Shown: piece after piece, positions 41,801 to 44,475 of the stretch
Layout: each line of letters starts with the position of its first letter
How positions within the stretch are numbered: the first letter of the stretch is position 1
From: Panopea generosa
Lineage: Eukaryota > Mollusca > Bivalvia > Adapedonta > Hiatellidae
Direction of reading: 5' to 3'
Length of the DNA: 64,000 nucleotides
Assembly: GCA_029582155.1 (NCBI GenBank)
Contig: CM055900.1
Span: 40,345,236-40,409,235 of the forward strand
The notes under the pieces: generated by a model
What the model was told of the DNA's origin: nothing
The model's input: the letters and a program-made list of their open reading frames with translations, nothing else
The model's database searches: none
Program-made: the position numbers and the translations under genes

Positions 41801-42957
41801 AAACAAGCTTTGACTATTTATCTTGGTGGAATAGTTTCACTTCCAGAATGTGATTATTAACTTGATGTAATTGTTTCACTTCCAGGATGTGATTATTTAT
41901 CTAGGTGGAATTGTTTCACTTCCAGAATGTGATTATTTATCTTGATGTAATTGTTTCACTTCCTGGATGTTATTAAACAAGCTTTGACTATTTATCTTGG
42001 TGGAATTGTTTCACTTCCAGGATGTGATTAAACAAGCTTTGACTATTTATCTTGGTGGAATTGTTTCACTTCCAGGATGCGATTAAACAAGCTTTGACTA
42101 TTTATCTTGATGGAATTGTTTCACTTCCATGATGTGATTGTTTATCTTGATGTAAATGTTTCACTTCCAGGATGTGATTAAACAAGCTTTGACTATTTAT
42201 CTTGGTGGAATAGTTTCACCTCCAGGATGTGAATATTTATCTTGGTGGAATTGTTTCACTTCCAGGATGTGATTAAACAAGCTTTGACTATTTATCTTGG
42301 TGGAATTGTTTCACTTCCAGGATGTGATTAAACAAGCTTTGACTATTTATCTTGGTGGAATTGTTTCACTTCCAGGATGTGATTAAACAAGCTTTGACTA
42401 TTTATCTTGGTGGAATAGTTTCACTTCCAGAATGTGATTATTAACTTGATGTAATTGTTTCACTTCCAGGATGTGATTATTTATCTAGGTGGAATTGTTT
42501 CACTTCCAGAATGTGATTATTTATCTTGATGTAATTGTTTCACTTCCATGATGTGATTATTTATCTTGGTGGAATTGTTTCACTTCCAGAATGTGATTAT
42601 TTATCTTGATGTAATTGTTTCACTTCCAGGATGTGATTATTTATCTTGGTGGAATTGTTTCACTTCCAGAATGTGATTATTTATCTTGATGTAATTGTTT
42701 CACTTCCAGGATGTGATTATTTATCTTGGTGGAGTTGTTTCACTTCCAGAATGTGATTATTTATCTTGATGTAATTGTTTCACTTCCAGGATGTTCGAGA
42801 TGCCAAGACACAGATGGCGCACCTAACTAAGAAGTGGTACGATGACGTACGTGCGGCACCATCAGAGTCTGAGGATGAAGAGATGGAGGAGGAGACGTTA
42901 TTCATCAGCTCACGATCAACTGAAAATCATTCCCAGAACGAGCCATTGTTACATTAG
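8676..42957 (+). CDS. SLC9A8: Na+/H+ exchanger NHE8 (SLC9A8 orthologue), whole gene, first exon not found
   Basis: An integral membrane cation/proton exchanger of the CPA1/NHE family. Known NHE8 proteins act in Golgi, endosomal and apical membranes, exchanging luminal or external Na+ (or K+) for H+. The joined coding sequence is 8676-8827, 11895-11975, 16783-16832, 17639-17722, 19908-20009, 23580-23758, 26101-26239, 28641-28746, 29140-29256, one of 29981-30063 or 33876-33958, 35333-35444, 36860-37005, 38645-38722, 39416-39559, 42790-42957. Every junction is in phase and the total is 579 residues plus one split codon. Diagnostic motifs in order: [11 protein letters not shown] (about 65-78), [19 protein letters not shown] (about 104-122), [23 protein letters not shown] (about 205-211), [24 protein letters not shown] (about 402-413), [11 protein letters not shown]. 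These match NHE8 rather than NHE1-5 or NHE6/7/9. The N-terminal start exon is missing: an in-frame stop lies at 8653 and no Met precedes the first TM. Confidence 0.95.
9236..9420 (+). mobile_element. tRNA-headed SINE-like element in intron
   Basis: GTGTAGTGGTTAGAGTGTTG resembles an A box with the following D-arm. About 35 bases later, GCAGGTTTGATCCCCAGTG resembles a B box. A body follows with ACTGGTCCTACCGAGGAAG (compare the ACTGGTTCTA motif of the elements at 7868 and 39826), trailing into TTGAGTTAAACTAAAT. No TSD was identified. It is probably an old SINE rather than a tRNA gene, because stems do not pair well. Confidence 0.6.
9528..11845 (+). mobile_element. Composite interspersed element with about 635-bp internal tandem units
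   Basis: Begins TTTTTAGCTCAAATGGCTAA (9521) with GCTTATGCGATGGCGCGTTG. It then has four starts of the block CCACTRGGCCAATTARACTG near 9603, 10232, 10873 and 11503, about 632-641 apart. Each block carries ATTCAAGATGG, poly-T, TGACCCYGCCCCGAG, AAGGGGTCAGGAGGGGCCCC and GTAAGGGGACTT. The end is GGCCACTTTGAGTCAGAAGA then CCTCAGGCCCTCTTGGGCCTCTTGTT. The same start and end bracket the element at 13065, and the end alone occurs at 54668. No transposase was found, so the class is unknown. Confidence 0.8.
11895..11975 (+). CDS. SLC9A8: SLC9A8 visible exon 2: TM1 end and start of TM2
   Basis: Acceptor TATTTTAG, donor GTGAGT at 11976. Encodes the split Ala, then [20 protein letters not shown] and IAVVLV. 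This aligns with human CIILVHLLIRYRLHFLPESVAVVSLG: the end of the first helix, a short basic/aromatic linker, and the LPES motif opening the second helix. It ends on the first base of a Gly codon completed by the next exon. Confidence 0.9.
11982..13060. other. Intron sequence, mostly unremarkable
   Basis: No exon or clear mobile element. A short direct duplication, CAGTAACATATGTTGGGTGT, occurs at about 12918 and 12947. The rest is AT-rich single-copy-looking DNA. Confidence 0.5.
13065..15055 (+). mobile_element. Second copy of the composite element, more diverged
   Basis: Opens with TTTTTAGCCAAAGGCCAGAA and GCTTATGCGATGGTGCGTTG, as at 9528. It has one recognisable 640-bp-type block (CCACTAGGCCAATTAACCTC near 13160). 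Several shorter subunits follow, each marked by CCCTGTAAGGGGACTT-like sequence near 13687, 14010, 14333, 14655 and 14837, with AACAACCAGTCAGTCAAA-like lines. It ends in GTGCTCTGGCCACTATGAGT and GGGCCCTCTTG. Internal array structure differs between copies, suggesting expansion and contraction after insertion. Confidence 0.78.
15056..15829. other. AT-rich intron DNA, nothing recognised
   Basis: No coding segment, RNA gene or clear repeat seen. Confidence 0.4.
15830..16300. repeat. Three diverged units of about 154 bp
   Basis: GTTATGGCCC recurs near 15871, 16024 and 16179. Each occurrence is followed by a TCTTGTCCGC... type segment, CTACAACCC, a TGAAACWTGC run and GATGCATCATTA, with CATATTGTCT between. 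It looks like an old interspersed repeat with internal tandem structure. Confidence 0.65.
16783..16832 (+). CDS. SLC9A8: SLC9A8 visible exon 3: short exon, TM2 end
   Basis: A 50-nt exon. Acceptor ATTTTCCAG, donor GTAAGT at 16833. Encodes the completed Gly, then [16 protein letters not shown], matching human GILMGAVIKIIEFKKLANWK. It ends in phase 0. Confidence 0.88.
17100..17360 (+). mobile_element. Fragment of a ~165-bp-unit interspersed repeat
   Basis: Contains CCCCCTATTATTAGGGTGAC, then GTCATGCATAGATGGATTTT and GGTCAAGGTCACACTTTAAC. The same series appears at 21415-22140 and 34018-34830. It is a truncated copy with no coding capacity. Confidence 0.65.
17639..17722 (+). CDS. SLC9A8: SLC9A8 visible exon 4: conserved amiloride-site/TM motif
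   Basis: Acceptor CCATTGCAG, donor GTAGGT at 17723, phase 0 on both sides. Encodes KEEAFPPT then [19 protein letters not shown], the most conserved NHE segment; in other NHEs this FF-LPPI region affects amiloride sensitivity. The last 40 nt of this exon together with the donor site are the seed of the downstream minisatellite. The array copy at 18587-18626 is identical to 17683-17722. Confidence 0.95.
17683..19290 (+). repeat. Donor-junction minisatellite: exon end + 5' splice site, about 29 copies of ~54 bp
   Basis: Each unit reads CCCTCCAATCATCTTCGAG, then TCTGGATACAATTTACACAA, then G|GTACGT or G|GTATGT, then TACRTTTTA. The first unit overlaps the real exon; the rest lie in the intron. Most copies keep AAG|GTACGT or AAG|GTATGT, so the intron holds more than 20 near-perfect decoy donors; a few have GGGACGT and have lost the GT. 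From about 18690 the units alternate between an ATCATCTTCGAG...TTTACACAAG type and an ATCAACTTTGAG...TTTAAACAAG type, giving a higher-order dimer of about 109 bp. One shortened unit lies at 17785-17803. Confidence 0.95.
19291..19907. other. Intron remainder, nothing recognised
   Basis: AT-rich sequence between the minisatellite and the next exon. It ends in a normal TTTTTAAATATTTGCAG acceptor. Confidence 0.5.
19908..20009 (+). CDS. SLC9A8: SLC9A8 visible exon 5: TM segment with GTAISA...GGGIYLLG
   Basis: Acceptor TATTTGCAG, donor GTACAA at 20010, phase 0. Encodes [20 protein letters not shown] then [14 protein letters not shown], nearly superimposable on human [34 protein letters not shown]. 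It forms one transmembrane helix with Gly-rich packing. Confidence 0.93.
20030..21100 (+). repeat. Tandem repeat of about 93 bp, first copy separated by a ~600-bp insertion
   Basis: Units carry GGAACATRTTGGTACCACAG, TATTATGTATAAGCTCTGGG, ACATGTAGCTGGGAAC and GTGGTTTGTGATCT. Copy 1 spans 20030-20150, then 20152-20755 is unrelated sequence, then copies follow at about 20757, 20828, 20922 and 21022. Copy 1 starts about 20 bases after the exon 5 donor. The intervening block begins AATGCGGCCAGCGGCCAG and has no coding potential that I recognise. Confidence 0.8.
21415..22140 (+). mobile_element. Interspersed repeat with ~165-bp internal units
   Basis: Starts ATGTCCCCCCAAAATTTTTG, GTGGCATATAGTAATTGCAA, then a GTCTGTCTATCCGTCCGTCC simple tract. 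GGTCAAGGTCACAC-like motifs follow near 21603, 21770, 21931 and 22101, each preceded by a TGACATGTCACATGTAA-type line and followed by GTTTGTTTGA. The copy at 34018 has the same organisation. No open frame is present. Confidence 0.75.
22141..23166. other. Intron DNA, nothing recognised
   Basis: AT-rich with a short (TA)n tract near 22512. No supportable feature. Confidence 0.4.
23167..23526 (+). mobile_element. TTAA-flanked MITE (piggyBac-like), copy 1, with 25-bp internal minisatellite
   Basis: Bounded by TTAA at 23163-23166 and 23527-23530. Ends are CCCTCTACTTCATA and TATGGAGTAAAGGG. Just inside the left end are eight full 25-bp units of GCCTTTGGACACCTCTAATA plus TAGAC (23186-23390). A unique core with AACAGTGCAGGAAGTGTTCA follows. 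TTAA duplication with CCC...GGG termini is the signature of piggyBac-group elements. No transposase is present. Confidence 0.85.
23580..23758 (+). CDS. SLC9A8: SLC9A8 visible exon 6: ion-binding core
   Basis: Acceptor CCATATTTTCAG, donor GTAAAT at 23759. Encodes [59 protein letters not shown]. It holds the AVDP motif and the FGESILND motif. The Asn-Asp pair is the expected cation/proton-binding site of electroneutral NHEs. The exon ends after two bases of a Met codon (AT|G). Confidence 0.95.
23867..24782. mobile_element. TIR element (same family as 8203-8384) split by ~780-bp insertion
   Basis: The left half, CACAGTCAAAACTGTG...CACCTCTATTGAAC and ...AAGGCCACT, ends near 23957. The right half, CCCTTGACTGACTGCTTAAA then TTTTACTGTA, resumes near 24740. 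In the intact copy at 8203 these halves are separated by only about ten bases. The inserted block is AT-rich and has an internal duplication (TTAAACATTGTCATTATG near 24030 and 24223). No coding sequence is seen. Confidence 0.7.
24783..25330. other. Intron DNA, nothing recognised
   Basis: AT-rich with no supportable exon or repeat. Confidence 0.4.
25334..25443. repeat. Inverted-repeat (hairpin) element
   Basis: ATGAGTATGTATTGTGGTTA near 25336 is mirrored by CACCACAATACATATTATGA near 25418, giving arms of about 24 bases with a loop of about 55 bases. Likely a small foldback element. Confidence 0.6.
25550..25855 (+). repeat. ~56-bp tandem repeat, about 5-6 copies
   Basis: Units are poly-T, TTAATTGCCATCTTGAATTA, TCGTTGAATACTTGAGTTCT and TTTCC, recurring near 25560, 25618, 25670, 25727, 25783 and 25838. 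It sits about 250 bases before the exon at 26101. Confidence 0.85.
26101..26239 (+). CDS. SLC9A8: SLC9A8 visible exon 7: loop and following TM helix; U12 donor at its end
   Basis: Acceptor TCTATTTCAG. Encodes the completed Met, [40 protein letters not shown] and GLVSAL, matching human NTAEGLTRKNMSDVSGWQTFLQALDYFLKMFFGSAALG and what follows. It ends CTT in phase 0. The donor that follows is GTATCCTT, the minor-spliceosome consensus rather than GTRAGT. A closer-to-consensus GTAACA 14 bases on is out of phase. Confidence 0.92.
26272..26780 (-). mobile_element. TTAA-flanked MITE, copy 2, inverted, with 14 minisatellite units
   Basis: TTAA at 26268-26271 and 26781-26784; ends CCCTTTACTCCATAGATATG and ...GAAGTAAAGGG. 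Relative to copy 1 it is reversed: the hairpin core (GTGCAGGAAGAGTTCAGATT and its complement) comes first, then about 14 units of AGGTGTCCAAAGGCGTCTAT plus ATTAG. It begins only 32 bases after the U12 donor. Confidence 0.88.
27100..28085 (+). mobile_element. Cluster of decayed tRNA-headed SINE-like elements
   Basis: At 27548, CCCAATTAGCTCAGTTGGTT resembles a tRNA D-arm with A box, with B-box-like GTGAGTTGGAATCCACACC at 27597. A related piece lies near 27118-27190 (AAGGGTTGTGAGTTTGAATA, CAGTGATGATTGAT). The body, GTACTGGTTAACCTTYCAGG, CAGTGGTTAGGTTAAYTGAT and GTTAGCCCTCGATGGCATAA, occurs twice, at about 27735 and 27972. These are probably SINE relics with a duplicated 3' part. Confidence 0.6.
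28086..28640. other. U12 intron remainder
   Basis: AT-rich; nothing beyond the branch site and acceptor described for the U12 intron. Confidence 0.4.
28641..28746 (+). CDS. SLC9A8: SLC9A8 visible exon 8
   Basis: Follows the U12 acceptor ACTTTAG. Encodes [20 protein letters not shown] and [15 protein letters not shown], then the first base of Gly; donor GTAAAT at 28747. Matches human [35 protein letters not shown]. The LRKTPSLE motif is NHE8-specific in my recollection of the family and is a strong orthology marker. Confidence 0.94.
28795..29030 (+). mobile_element. SINE-like relic
   Basis: CTGTGGTCATGTGGTCTAAG resembles a tRNA A-box region. The tail GTGTTGAAAATGGTGTTTAG resembles the tail of the element at 29605-29880 (AAGTGTTGAAAATGTACTAA). 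Boundaries uncertain; no TSD found. Confidence 0.45.
29140..29256 (+). CDS. SLC9A8: SLC9A8 visible exon 9
   Basis: Acceptor ACATTACAG, donor GTATGT at 29257. Encodes the completed Gly, [38 protein letters not shown], then the first base of Glu. It aligns with human [40 protein letters not shown]. Its last G starts the Glu codon that is completed by either of the two alternative exons that follow. Confidence 0.95.
29605..29880 (+). mobile_element. SINE-like relic
   Basis: A degenerate head contains GAGGTTGTAGGTTTGAGCCC (B-box-like). A body and tail CTGTAAAGTGTTGAAAATGT follow, then ACTAAACCCC. No TSD recognised. Confidence 0.45.
29981..30063 (+). CDS. SLC9A8: SLC9A8 alternative exon 10a (mutually exclusive with 33876-33958)
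   Basis: 83 nt, acceptor TCTTTTTCAG, donor GTAAGT at 30064. With the preceding G it encodes [20 protein letters not shown] then PALIIWAI, one membrane helix and its exit. Human has ETCVFAFLGLSIFSFPHKFEISFVIWCI at this position. The exon has the same length and phase as 33876-33958 and shares 18 of 28 residues with it. Because 83 is not a multiple of 3, skipping both or including both breaks the frame. The conserved ETC-F Glu corresponds to the SETLIF glutamate of other NHEs. Confidence 0.9.
30064..32540. other. Spacer between alternative exons, first part
   Basis: AT-rich. A short direct duplication, GGAGATTATTTCAGTTTGCA, occurs at about 31421 and 31456. A possible decayed tRNA-like piece on the minus strand lies near 31985-32060. 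No exon was recognised. Confidence 0.45.
32545..32757 (+). mobile_element. TTAA-flanked MITE, copy 3, short form
   Basis: TTAA at 32541-32544 and 32758-32761; ends CCCTTTACTCCATA and TATGGAGTAAAGGG, perfect 14-bp inverted repeats. Only one 25-bp minisatellite unit. The hairpin core GAAAACAGTGCAGGAAGTGT/...TTCCTGCACTGTTTTC is intact. Lies between the two alternative exons. Confidence 0.88.
33205..33330 (+). repeat. 40-bp tandem repeat, three copies
   Basis: GGTTATACAGCTGCTTGAAC with TTGGTGGAGTTCAAAGTCCA recurs at about 33219, 33259 and 33299. Located about 550 bases before alternative exon 10b. Confidence 0.85.
33331..33875. other. Spacer before alternative exon 10b
   Basis: Contains a (TA)n tract at about 33536-33553. 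Otherwise featureless, ending in TTTATGATTGCAG. Confidence 0.4.
33876..33958 (+). CDS. SLC9A8: SLC9A8 alternative exon 10b (mutually exclusive with 29981-30063)
   Basis: 83 nt, acceptor ATGATTGCAG, donor GTAAGT at 33959. With the preceding G it encodes [20 protein letters not shown] then PAFVIWSI. Differences from exon 10a are conservative and hydrophobic (M/V, L/I, L/M, I/F, L/F, V/I, V/F, L/F, I/V, A/S), so both should form a working helix with different packing. If 10a and 10b were both included, 10b would be read in another frame and reach TAA within itself. If neither were used, the next exon would be shifted and soon stop. Confidence 0.9.
34018..34830 (+). mobile_element. Interspersed repeat with ~165-bp internal units (third copy)
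   Basis: Opens TTATGCCCCCACCCCAAAAG, a (TCCG/TCCA)n tract, then ATTTCGTGTCTGGCCTGTAA. GGTCAAGG-CACACTT motifs follow near 34194, 34380, 34502 and 34669. Same family as 17100 and 21415. Confidence 0.72.
34831..35332. other. Intron DNA, nothing recognised
   Basis: AT-rich, ending in GTTTTATTTCAG before the next exon. Confidence 0.4.
35333..35444 (+). CDS. SLC9A8: SLC9A8 visible exon 11, followed by a GC donor
   Basis: Acceptor TTTATTTCAG. Encodes [37 protein letters not shown], then the first base of Gly. Human: [38 protein letters not shown]. The only phase-compatible end is AGTG|GCAAGT, a GC-AG intron with otherwise ideal donor bases. Confidence 0.93.
35760..35925. mobile_element. Hairpin MITE-like element in the GC-AG intron
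   Basis: The left arm contains AGTGTCTAATATTATCAACT and TTATCAGG. The right arm contains CCTGATAAAGTTGATAATAT and CAGACACT. Weaker symmetry extends outward (AATACCATG / CATCGTGTTC). The stem is about 33 bases. Additional TTTATCAGGC pieces lie just upstream (35625-35675). Confidence 0.72.
35985..36300 (+). repeat. Interspersed repeat fragment with GC-rich head
   Basis: AAGGAGAGCTATTGCCATGA, a (CGG)-rich run, CATCAACGTTGGCGTCTG, then TTAAACTTTTGCGTTTAAG and a less conserved tail. Much more GC-rich than the surrounding intron. I believe this type of block is dispersed in bivalve genomes, but that rests on memory. Confidence 0.5.
36860..37005 (+). CDS. SLC9A8: SLC9A8 visible exon 12: [12 protein letters not shown] helix and last TM
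   Basis: Donor GTAAGT at 37006. Encodes the completed Gly, [40 protein letters not shown] and GSTMPMMK. Matches human GLRGAIPYALSLHLDLEPMEKRQLIGTTTIVIVLFTILLLGGSTMPLIRL. The Arg in LRGAI is conserved in the family core. It ends at the start of the cytosolic tail, phase 0. Confidence 0.95.
37095..38460 (+). repeat. 27-bp minisatellite carrying a perfect 5' splice-site core, about 50 copies
   Basis: Unit: GGTAAGTGTGTATAGTGGAG plus GTCTGGT or GTTCATT. Nearly every unit contains GGTAAGT, an ideal U1-complementary donor core. The array starts about 90 bases after the authentic donor (AAA|GTAAGT at 37006). Two main end variants (GTCTGGT and GTTCATT) alternate irregularly. Because 27 is divisible by 3, long spurious open frames appear on both strands with 9-residue periodicity. 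Confidence 0.95.
38645..38722 (+). CDS. SLC9A8: SLC9A8 visible exon 13: polylysine cytosolic segment
   Basis: Acceptor TTTTATCCAG, donor GTATAA at 38723. Encodes [17 protein letters not shown] then ISLSKTKEM. The eight-lysine run replaces a shorter basic stretch (HRRNKKD) in human; SLSKTKEM corresponds to NLSKTEKM. Phase 0 on both sides (78 nt), so a skipped form would stay in frame. Confidence 0.88.
38723..39415. other. Intron, nothing recognised
   Basis: AT-rich, ending in GTATTTTTACAG. Confidence 0.45.
39416..39559 (+). CDS. SLC9A8: SLC9A8 visible exon 14: cytosolic tail
   Basis: Donor GTTTGT at 39560. Encodes [40 protein letters not shown] and LTRRFTQQ. Human: GNTVESEHLSELTEEEYEAHYIRRQDLKGFVWLDAKYLNPFFTRRLTQE. 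144 nt, phase 0. Confidence 0.94.
39826..39985 (-). mobile_element. tRNA-headed SINE-like element, minus strand
   Basis: On the minus strand: GAGGCTGTAGTATAACAGAT as a degenerate A-box region, GCGGGTTCGATCCTCAGC as a good B box, then ACTGGTTCTACCCAGGAAGC. Resembles the elements at 7868 and 9236. No clear TSD. Confidence 0.62.
39986..40386. other. Intron DNA, nothing recognised
   Basis: No supportable feature. Confidence 0.4.
40387..40512. mobile_element. Palindromic MITE-like hairpin
   Basis: The left arm TTACATGGTTAGTAGCTTAG through CAGCTGTATTTTGG is mirrored by CCAAAAATACAGTTGATATT through CTAAGCTACTCACCATGCAA. Arms are about 38 bases with few mismatches and a loop of about 45 bases. Confidence 0.75.
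40513..41035. other. Intron DNA before the acceptor array
   Basis: AT-rich; nothing recognised. Confidence 0.4.
41040..42794 (+). repeat. Acceptor-junction minisatellite: 3' splice site + exon start, about 36 copies (55 or 40 bp units)
   Basis: Full units: GATTAAACAAGCTTTGATTA, TTTATCTTGGTGGAATTGTT, TCACTTCCAG|GATGT. Short units lack AAACAAGCTTTGATTA and are about 40 bp. The final copy is the authentic acceptor: TTGTTTCACTTCCAG|GATGT, followed by TCGAGATGCC of the last exon. The intron therefore presents some 35 decoy acceptors with the same polypyrimidine tract and the same first five exon bases. Long-unit blocks at about 41470-41880 and 41950-42460 are near duplicates (about 480-590 bp apart), indicating higher-order duplication. 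Towards the exon, short units with TCTTGATGTAATTG and TCTTGGTGGAATTG alternate. Confidence 0.95.
42790..42957 (+). CDS. SLC9A8: SLC9A8 last coding exon: cytosolic C-terminus and stop
   Basis: Acceptor TTTCACTTCCAG. Encodes [40 protein letters not shown], then [15 protein letters not shown] and TAG at 42955-42957. Human ends with DLHHGRIQMKTLTNKWYEEVRQGPSGSEDDEQELL, so KWY(D/E)(D/E)VR and the acidic Ser-rich cluster are conserved. The mollusc-type tail is longer and ends in an acidic dileucine-like NEPLLH, which could act in sorting (inference). Confidence 0.95.
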   Translation, partial: DVRDAKTQMAHLTKKWYDDVRAAPSESEDEEMEEETLFISSRSTENHSQNEPLLH

Positions 42958-44475
42958 TGATTATTTGCTCCTGAATGTAGTCCTGTTACAGCGCTTTCAG
43001 CCAGTTTATGTTTACTGGAATATTACAATGCAAGACAACATGTGAAACATGATCATTACCGTAAAAGGAAGAAAGCTTCAGCAGTCATCATCTTTAAATT
43101 AAAATTCTGTGTAGCCAGTAGGTTTGGTGTCACACCGAAGTTCACAGACTTATCCCTCAATAAGGGTTTCTTGATAAAGGTCATGGTCAGCTGAGGGAGG
43201 TCGATATTTTTCTGCTCAGTCTATGCTCCTGTTTTACTGCCTTCGTCAACATGTCACAGAGAGTGGAGACTTGGGGTGAAAGACGATTTGTGTTAATCAA
43301 CAGTGACCTTTATCTCTGTTCTATGTGGATGCGTTGATGCACCTGTACTATCATTTACCTGATAATACTGTTTATTAGATAGGAGAAACATTTTGTCATA
43401 CCATTTATTGAAATATGTGTGCAACCAGTTATTTTTTGGATCTGATTTTAGTGGTTTTGAAAGCATTACTTAGTCACTGATATGCTTTGTTTTGTTGAAT
43501 GCACTACAGAGTAACTGAGATAATGTGGCTTTGTTGAATGCACTACAGAGTCACTGAGATAATGTGGCTTTGTTGAATGCATTACAGAGTCACTGAGATA
43601 ATGTGGCTTTGTTGAATGTGTTGTAGAGTCACTGAGATAATGTGGCTTTGTTGAATGTGTTACAGTCACTGAGATAATATTGCTTTGTTGAATGCATTAC
43701 AGAGTCACTGAAATAATGTGACTTTGTTGAATGCATTACAGAGTCACTGAGATAATGTGGCTTTGTTGAATGTGTTGTAGAGTCACTGAGATAATATTGC
43801 TTTGTTGAATGCATTACAGAGTCACTGAAATGATGTGACTTTGTTGAATGCATTACAGAGTCACTGAGATAATGTGGCTTTGTTGAATGTGTTGTAGAGT
43901 CACTGAGATAATGTGGCTTTGTTGAATGCGTTACAGAGTCACTGAGATAATATTGCTTTGTTGAATGCATTACAGAGTCACTGAGATAATGTGGCTTTGT
44001 TGAATGTGTTACAGAGTCACTGAGATAATGTGGCTTTGTTGAATGCATTACAGAGTCACTGAAATGATGTGACTTTGTTGAATGCATTACAGAGTCACTG
44101 AGATAATGTGGCTTTGTTGAATGTGTTACAGAGTCACTGAGATAATGTGGCTTTGTTGAATGCGTTACAGAGTCACTGAGATAATATTGCTTTGTTGAAT
44201 GCATTACAGTCACTGAGATAATGTGACTTTGTTGAACGGGTTACAGAGTCACTGAGATAATGTGGCTTTGTTAAATGTGTTACAGAGTCACTGAAATGAT
44301 GTGACTTTGTTGAATGCATTACAGAGTCACTGAGATAGTGTGGCTTTGTTGAATGTGTTGTAGAGTCACTGAGATAATGTGGGTTTGTTAAATGTGTAGA
44401 GTCTCCTAGAAGCTTTAGTTTTATTAAAAGACATTTTAAAGACACTCAAATGTTGAGGCCTTTAACAAAAATAAA
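42958..44475 (+). other. Probable 3' UTR of SLC9A8
   Basis: Follows the stop codon with no further splice-bounded coding sequence. Candidate AATAAA signals lie at 44470-44475 and 44886-44891; which is used cannot be told from sequence. If either is used, the 39-bp minisatellite at 43480-44400 is part of the mRNA. Confidence 0.45.
43480..44400 (+). repeat. 39-bp minisatellite just after the stop codon, about 24 copies
   Basis: Unit: GAGTCACTGAGATAATGTGG plus CTTTGTTGAATGCATTACA. Variants alternate GCATTACA, GTGTTACA, GTGTTGTA, and ATAATGTGG, ATAATATTG, ATGATGTGA, with blocks repeated in order (higher-order structure near 43680-44210). 39 is a multiple of 3, which explains long spurious minus-strand frames. 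Confidence 0.95.

Noticed and set aside
43466-44445. Minus-strand frames with HSTKPHYLSDS repeats
   Set aside because: The 39-bp minisatellite in frame; not a gene.
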